Assembly (NCBI GenBank): GCA_022578605.1
Contig: MU394149.1
Span: 1-64,000 of the forward strand
Source: Camillea tinctor
Lineage: Eukaryota; Ascomycota; Sordariomycetes; Xylariales; Xylariaceae
Length of the DNA stretch: 64,000 nt
Direction: 5' to 3'
The position numbers and the translations under genes were made by a program. Each line of letters starts with the position of its first letter. Position 1 is the stretch's first letter. This document shows positions 58,665 through 64,000 of the stretch, piece by piece. The notes under the pieces were generated by a model. That model made no database searches. It was not told where the DNA came from and worked only from the letters and a program-made list of their open reading frames with translations.

Positions 58665-59468
58665 ATGGACTCCTCGTATCATACACATCCTCTCGGAAAG
58701 AGATTTCCCTTCGTCAAATCAATTGAGGATCTAACGATATTCGAAGCATGGGGTTCGCTAGCGAACCGACCTAAATACATCACATTTTATACAATTTCTC
58801 CCAAGGAAGAGGTTTTCTTTGGACAGTCACCCAAGAGCAAGAGTGAAATGGATCTTGCGGATTACCTGTCGGGATTAGAGTATATTAGAGATGAGGAGGT
58901 TTTCCCCAAGGTTCCTGCTGCCGTGTCCCTGACCATTGCGCCCGACGATCTAGATGGCGCCTCAACGTTTATCAAGAGACCGGGTCTGAATTGCTATGAA
59001 ATCATGAAGGGTTCTGGCTATATCCCCAAGAAATTTCTTGATGAAGCTCTAGCAATAGAGAGGATATCGAAAGCGCCGCATCCCAATATTGTGCAGTACT
59101 ATGGCTGCCGTGTGCGACGCGGTCGTATTACGGGTATAGTTTTGGGAAGTCTAGGACTTACCCTCAGACAATACGCTTCTACTCCCGATTACCAGCAACT
59201 AGATAAGACCGCATTCATCAGCGGACTTGTGTCAGCCGTAGATCACCTACATTCACAGGGCCTGGCCCACAACGATGTCTCCCCGGACAATATTATGGTT
59301 AAGGATGGAATGCCAGTATTGATCGACTTTGGCTCTTGTCGGCCCTTTGGAAACAATCTCCAGTCTCTAGAGATGCCGCGCCAGGAAGAGCCCCTTTTCA
59401 CGTCCGAAAAGAACCATGATGCACATTCCATTCGCATCATACAGGAATGGCTTCAGAGCCACAAGTAA
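58665..59468 (+). CDS. Protein-kinase-like protein, short, single exon
   Basis: A 267-residue protein with the core of a kinase fold. Features: EALAIERISKAPHPNIVQYYG (C-helix and strand 4-5 region), the catalytic loop HNDVSPDNIMV (about 202-212; HND in place of HRD, Asp 204 and Asn 209 kept) and LIDFGSC (Asp 221). A canonical glycine-rich loop is not evident; the candidate lysine is in TFIKRP or YEIMKG. The chain ends about 45 residues after DFG without an APE motif or full C-lobe. Fungal genomes carry families of such small kinase-like genes with unknown substrates. ATG 58665 is preceded by a pyrimidine-rich leader. It is not closely similar to the kinase-like protein at 4968-5981. Confidence 0.78.
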   Translation: MDSSYHTHPLGKRFPFVKSIEDLTIFEAWGSLANRPKYITFYTISPKEEVFFGQSPKSKSEMDLADYLSGLEYIRDEEVFPKVPAAVSLTIAPDDLDGASTFIKRPGLNCYEIMKGSGYIPKKFLDEALAIERISKAPHPNIVQYYGCRVRRGRITGIVLGSLGLTLRQYASTPDYQQLDKTAFISGLVSAVDHLHSQGLAHNDVSPDNIMVKDGMPVLIDFGSCRPFGNNLQSLEMPRQEEPLFTSEKNHDAHSIRIIQEWLQSHK

Positions 59469-60814
59469 AGCACATGCAGCTATCAAGATAGAATTAGATT
59501 CAAACAATAAAAGTCAGTTTGTTACCGGGTGGCTCATTCTTCACCACTGAATCAGATGATATGGAGGTCATCGAACATCTCAGATAAATTACCCTCTTCG
59601 TTAAACGGCCGAAGCTTGCGTTATATTAAAACAATTTGGGAATCCTTCTTGCCAAGACGCGGGGGTGGCCATCTCGATGAGACCTGAATACGTTGGTATC
59701 GACTACGGCTCAGTACTGTGAGATTTGGAGACTTAGGTTGTTCTCGTGGTGATCATCTATAAAGATATACCTAATACAGTGTTCTAAAATGGAAAAATCA
59801 GACTCTCGGGATAACTTCTGCTTCGAGCATCTATAGACGCTGTCCGTTTTATTCTAGGATAATTGCGCATTAATTGTTCAACCTTGCATAAATTCGATTT
59901 TACTTGCCTGACATATTTTTGACTATTATATTCTTAGTCTTTTTTTTTTTTTTTTTTTTTTTTTTTTGGAAAATTGCATTATATATTTGTCTTATAGTCC
60001 GCAGTTTCTATTCATTCTATTCCTGGTACTATCCCCATGGTCTTCCATAGTTTCTCCCCACCTCAGCACACTGTTGCTAAACCTGATATGTCATCTTTGA
60101 CACCCTGGTATCTGAGGGGGAGAAAAAGGAAATATTTACAAAAGTTCTCGTGGGTAGTCATACAAGGATACCGGATGGCTCTTCCCCGGAAGTGCGCTCA
60201 CACACACAACTTTGAAGCCTATCAAAATCTCAACCCGGTCATCATCGTAGAGATGGCTGCAGTTCAGATAAGATTCTAGTTCGGAGTTACCATGTTAGTT
60301 ATATTGCTAGTGTGGGAAGAAAAAGGGGGTTTTGTTTTATACGTACAAAGCGCGCGACCCGCTTGACCAGGACTTGGCAGAGACAAGGGGTGCTGGATCT
60401 AGAACCCGACACCGTCTCAGCTTGGCTGGGAGTCTGCGCCGCAGGTGTCTTTTTCTTAATGAAGTTCCTCATCCTTGGTTTTCACACACTCGCCGATTTC
60501 ACGGTCCTCCTTGCCTACGCATTCGCTCTTTACAGTTCGAGCCCTCGCCAGCTCATAGCCACTCGTTGTATGCAGGACTTCTCGCGTGGTTAGGACACTT
60601 TTCAGATTGTTCCTCAACACATTACACCATCTCAAGCACAAGGGTTTGGCATCTTACCTATCGCAGGTGGAAAAGGCACCTATGAAATTTGGCAGACGTG
60701 AATGGCTATCTAGAGACGACATTCTTCAGCAATCTACAAGGCCAAAATTGTATATACCACCTCACCAAATTCCCACGCATAGGAAAAGAGGACCTCTTCT
60801 TCTACACGTTCATT
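59469..60814. other. Intergenic, with a long poly-T tract
   Basis: No supported gene. A run of about 28 T lies at 59940-59967. An open frame near 60459 starts MKFLILGFHTLADFTVLLAY (signal-like) but ends after 44 residues. It might be a lost or unspliced leader exon of the next gene; this could not be shown. Confidence 0.4.
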
Positions 60815-61687
60815 ATGGCGGGGATCTTAGGTAGCCACAGCGACTCAACATGCAACACCCACAACGCCCTACGCAACATATCTGGTTACGCTTGTGGTGT
60901 AACTTTTTCCTTTAAATCTGCATCATCACCGGACCTCCTCCACTATGCCGTCCCTGCACTCTCCTCCTGCTGCTCCCAAGCACCCGACTCCCCGCCCGTC
61001 CTGCGCATCCCGGGGAACACGGGCTGCGAGATGCAGTTCTGCGTCGTTTCCCCCGTGACCTCGACACATACGTACACATACTATTATCACTCTACCTCTA
61101 TCCCCACCACGACCGCGACCGCTACGTCCTCGGGACCGGCCACTTGGACGACGGAGGAGGTGCGCGTCGAACCTCCCGGGAGACTCGAGTCCTGCCTGGC
61201 CTTCGTCTACGAGGGGGATGTACCGGATGATATAGGAAACGGTATCGCGTACGCGGGTAACTGGTGTGTGGCGCGTAGTAAGTAACTCTGGGATTCGTTT
61301 GTTCCCCCTCTTTGCCTGTCTCGGCCGAGCCCAGGATTCTGAATTTCCTATCATAGTTAAGCGTATGAGTTTATAGGAGTTTTGACTCCAAAGACATGGT
61401 TTCAAGAGTAGAAGGGTTACTTAACAAGGCGATTACTAACTCCCATCATTACAGTGTACGACACAGATCTGCCAGACGACGAGATAAGAGCGGCGGTTGC
61501 GGCGGAGGCGGCGCCGGCGAGTTGGACTACGACAACGTCGAGCGCTGAGGCTACAGTGAGCGGCACAGTGAGTAGGTCGGCCGGTAGCAGTAGCGCGTGG
61601 CGAGGTATCGGGCAAGCGAAAAGTGATAGTATAGTACGCTTGGGATTTATTTTTTTAGTGCTACTACAGTTAGCTGCTGTACTGTAA
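60815..61687 (+). CDS. Cysteine-containing surface protein with GPI-anchor-like C terminus
   Basis: Exons 60815-61277 and 61455-61687, with a 177-nt intron (GTAAGT..TACAG) in phase (CVAR/MYDTDLPDDE), giving about 231 residues from ATG 60815. The mature part contains spaced cysteines (DSTC, YACGV, SSCCSQ, TGCEMQFC, ESCLAF, NWC). A Thr/Ser-rich stretch follows (TSIPTTTATATSS; WTTTTSSAEATVSGTVS). The C terminus is a small-residue/Ser region and then the hydrophobic tail LGFIFLVLLQLAAVL, typical of a GPI signal. A clean N-terminal signal peptide is missing in this model, so the true start is probably in an upstream exon. Likely a fungal cell-wall or plasma-membrane surface protein of unknown role. 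Confidence 0.65.
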
Positions 61688-62202
61688 GAGATTTCTCGCT
61701 ATATAGGTTATTACTAGTTGGCCGGCACACATTATATGTGTGCGTGTTGCTTTAATGTGTAATACTTTGGCCTTGAGCTCAGGATATCGGTAGTATTACT
61801 TAGTTGTTTCCTGCACATGATTTGCAGATGTTGTGTATTATTGCTACCTAATTACTGGGTATCCAAACCAGACTACGTAATATAGCTTCCGTATTGATAT
61901 ATTCACTTATATTAGTTTGTGAGTGCCTAGGTTAGATAATTAGACCCTTGTGTATAAGGGCTAGATACAACTATCAAGAGCCGTGTCTTATGGATGAGAT
62001 TGCGGGTATTACACAAGTATTATATGTTACTCTTGATCTTTGACATGAAAATTATCATTAGAGGTAGCACCTTGATATCGTCTCAACATCTCGAAGGTTT
62101 CATATAGTATATAATCTGTCATATGAGGAGATTACTCAATAGTGAGAGGCTTTGAAGAGAAACATTAGTTTGCGATATCTAACTGTAGTTAGGCGTAGAA
62201 GA
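61688..62202. other. Intergenic, convergent ends
   Basis: AT-rich spacer between convergent genes. Nothing was recognised. Confidence 0.4.
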
Positions 62203-63711
62203 TTACGGCTGGCTGTTATATGGACGGCCGTCTGCACCTTCCAGAGACCGTAGAGTACTCAGCCAGGAGTCATTGTCGATATAGGCCCCTCGCAGCCATC
62301 TTTCACCGGAAGACGTGTCAAACTTACGACGCCCGTGAAATAGGCGGTGGTTATCGAACAGGACACAATCTCCTTCCTTTAGTTTGTATTCATATATGCC
62401 CGCTTCTGTCTCAACCACTTCCTTGAATGTCTTTAGACACTCGTGCCACTTTTTGTTGGAATTCTTTTCCAGCGGATCAATAGGCTGCATAGATGCTTGA
62501 AACGGGGGCGACCATAATGGATAGAGCCCTTGAATCAAAGGATGTCCCTTACGATAGCAGTGACCGTTCTTGTTATACTCGTACATAATGTCCCTCTTAT
62601 ATAATAGACCTTTGTCGAGGTTGGGCATTTTAAGTAGTTGGATAACAACTTGTCTGCCATCACGGAAAATGGATTCTCCTCCATCACAGGAATTTTTGAT
62701 GCAGTGAAGAACCTGGATGCGCGGAATGTTTCTCATGTATAAGAGATCCTGGTGCAGGCCGAGATACGAGTCTGTATAAGCGACGTTCTCGGCATTAGGC
62801 TTGGAAACCACGTCCCAGGTCATCCCGTAGAAGGAATTTTGGATGGTACCGATTTTGGAAGCAATCCTTTCGACCATGTCCTCGGATGTAGGAACATCAC
62901 GCAGTATGAAGAGGCCATAGACGGCTAGGAACTGCAAAGCAGAGGCGAAAGATGCCTTCTCTTCCATAAAGGACTCATAGTCTCCGAAAGGCTGGTCATT
63001 CTCTAATCTGGCTCTGTCCCACATTACATAAGGGTTGAGGACTGGGTGACCGGTCACTTTAGTGATAACTTGGGCACAGAAGGATGGCGGAAACCGTGAA
63101 ACATGTGTGTCATGAGTGTAGAAGTCATCTGTCCATTTCACTTCGAGCGAGCCATCCTCAGAACGAATAACGCTTTCAACTTCCGGTCTCAGAGGAACAT
63201 CGGCAGTGGAGAAGCGTTTTTGGCCAGATGATGGGTCAACACATGCATTACACGGGCATGCATCGCGAAGCCAGTCCGTTTGAAGGTAGATGGGATTCGG
63301 AATTTCCTCGTGAGTGATTATAATGGAAGATGATGGCCCATTGTTTGTGGTCACGAGGTTGACGGACCAAGCATTCATATCTTTAATCTCCGTCTTATGT
63401 CCACTGTATTTGAGCCATCGGTTTTTTCGTTGGAGTTTTCGGAGTTTTGTTTGGAGTTCTTGAATATCTGCTTGCGACTCTCTCCAGAGGAGATTCTTAC
63501 CGCCATCGGAGGTAGGGTGCTTCCTAGTGGTAGAGGACTTCCTAGAGAGGGATTCCTCGGAATAGTCACGGGGAATGCCAAGGGGACTATAGAGCCGATG
63601 ACCTGAGCATACTGGCGAGAGGAGAGAACTCTTTCTTGCGAGGCAGACGAGAGGCCGCCTCTGCATAGGAGCCAGGGCCATAGACTGAACGAGTCCTCTC
63701 GTAGGCAGCAT
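62203..63711 (-). CDS. Gamma-butyrobetaine hydroxylase-type Fe(II)/2-oxoglutarate dioxygenase
   Basis: A mitochondrial-type dioxygenase of the carnitine-synthesis family (gamma-butyrobetaine or trimethyllysine hydroxylase). It hydroxylates its substrate with O2, Fe(II) and 2-oxoglutarate. It is a single-exon protein of 502 residues. The first ~60 residues are basic and Ser-rich, resembling a mitochondrial presequence, followed by a short coiled segment (ELQTKLRKLQRKNRW). The N-terminal zinc-binding domain shows DACPCNACVDP (about 150-160). The TauD-like domain carries the iron ligands H320 and D322 in LGLHQDLLYM and the distal His (about 459) in LFHGRRKF, with ERWLRGAYID for 2-oxoglutarate binding. 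It is intact. Family assignment is firm; which of the two hydroxylases it is cannot be settled by eye. Probably a core metabolic gene marking the inner edge of the variable region. Confidence 0.92.
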   Translation of the reverse strand: MLPTRGLVQSMALAPMQRRPLVCLARKSSLLSPVCSGHRLYSPLGIPRDYSEESLSRKSSTTRKHPTSDGGKNLLWRESQADIQELQTKLRKLQRKNRWLKYSGHKTEIKDMNAWSVNLVTTNNGPSSSIIITHEEIPNPIYLQTDWLRDACPCNACVDPSSGQKRFSTADVPLRPEVESVIRSEDGSLEVKWTDDFYTHDTHVSRFPPSFCAQVITKVTGHPVLNPYVMWDRARLENDQPFGDYESFMEEKASFASALQFLAVYGLFILRDVPTSEDMVERIASKIGTIQNSFYGMTWDVVSKPNAENVAYTDSYLGLHQDLLYMRNIPRIQVLHCIKNSCDGGESIFRDGRQVVIQLLKMPNLDKGLLYKRDIMYEYNKNGHCYRKGHPLIQGLYPLWSPPFQASMQPIDPLEKNSNKKWHECLKTFKEVVETEAGIYEYKLKEGDCVLFDNHRLFHGRRKFDTSSGERWLRGAYIDNDSWLSTLRSLEGADGRPYNSQP

Positions 63712-64000
63712 TTGGGACCAGAAGAAGGATGGAACCGTGGTGAGAAAAGAGTGAAAGAAATATTATAGAGGCATGTCAGTGAAATCGATGAATGCTGCAA
63801 CTCCACAGCTGCAAGTGGGGAAATTGACGATATTTCAATTCCGCTAGATCGCAGCTCTCAAGGGGGACCCTGGGAGGTAGTATGTAGCGTGGACTTATCG
63901 ATAACAGGGCTAGTCACTTACTAGATTAGGTAGGCGGGGAGGCGGGGGATGCTGTGGGCAAAGAAGCTCAGGTACTGTATGTAGGTACTTTGTACTAGTT
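63712..64000. other. Promoter side of the dioxygenase gene
   Basis: 289 bp up to the window edge. Contains TAGGTAGGCGGGGAGGCGGGGGA, a GC-rich box (about 63927-63949). No further gene was seen. Confidence 0.35.

Noticed and set aside
60926..61405. 159-codon minus-strand open frame, Arg/Gly-rich
   Set aside because: Antisense to the GPI-like protein exon and composed mostly of reverse-read Thr/Ser codons.
1..64000. CRISPR arrays, bacterial operons, Shine-Dalgarno sites
   Set aside because: The window is clearly eukaryotic (telomere, spliced introns); no regularly spaced direct repeats were seen.

Overview
The window is the left end of a chromosome of a filamentous ascomycete (Pezizomycotina). 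It opens with about 15 CCCTAA telomere units. Behind them lie single-copy genes with short GT..AG introns (mostly 48-80 nt) that often carry a CTAAC/CTAAT-like branch site. Gene families typical of these fungi are present: Zn2Cys6 and C2H2 regulators with a fungal-specific domain, an NRPS-like reductase, a PTH11/rhodopsin-type membrane protein, a DUF3500 protein and an MFS exporter. I cannot name the species. Exon joins below were worked out by hand from splice signals, reading phase and family knowledge.

Layout. 0-8 kb: telomere, a full-length Gcn5-type histone acetyltransferase gene starting under 2 kb from the chromosome tip, an unidentified decayed coding stretch, an atypical kinase-like gene and a two-exon SAM methyltransferase. 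9-20 kb: a decaying secondary-metabolism-like stretch with a broken rhodopsin-type membrane protein, a broken adenylation/carrier/reductase (NRPS-like) gene with a probable ~0.5 kb insertion, an intact two-exon cupin gene and a broken AhpD-like gene. 20.5-47.3 kb: a mostly intact run that looks like one catabolic or detoxification cluster: glutaryl-CoA-dehydrogenase-like enzyme, phenol-hydroxylase-type FAD monooxygenase, DUF3500 protein, Zn2Cys6 regulator (frameshifted here), PRISE-type reductase, MFS transporter, NmrA-like protein, Frm2-like nitroreductase, C2H2 regulator and FAH-family hydrolase. 47-64 kb: sparse and AT-rich, with a secreted alpha/beta hydrolase, a small signal-peptide/TM protein, a second kinase-like gene, a GPI-anchor-like cysteine protein and a gamma-butyrobetaine-hydroxylase-type dioxygenase.

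How the parts may work together (inference): the monooxygenase would hydroxylate an aromatic or cyclic substrate. The FAH-family enzyme would hydrolyse or decarboxylate a ring-opened diketo acid, and the acyl-CoA dehydrogenase would handle a glutaryl-like end product. Reductases supply redox steps, the MFS protein moves substrate or product, and two regulators plus an NmrA-like sensor control the set. No ring-cleaving dioxygenase is visible. Two 16-bp everted CCG-N6-CGG palindromes, one upstream of the Zn2Cys6 gene and one upstream of the PRISE gene, are candidate operators.

Non-coding signals include a four-copy MITE-like family with one large foldback copy, a ~180-bp inverted repeat pair around 54.2 and 56.7 kb, four exact TACCTAGGTA palindromes in intergenic DNA, and a short interstitial TTAGGG run.
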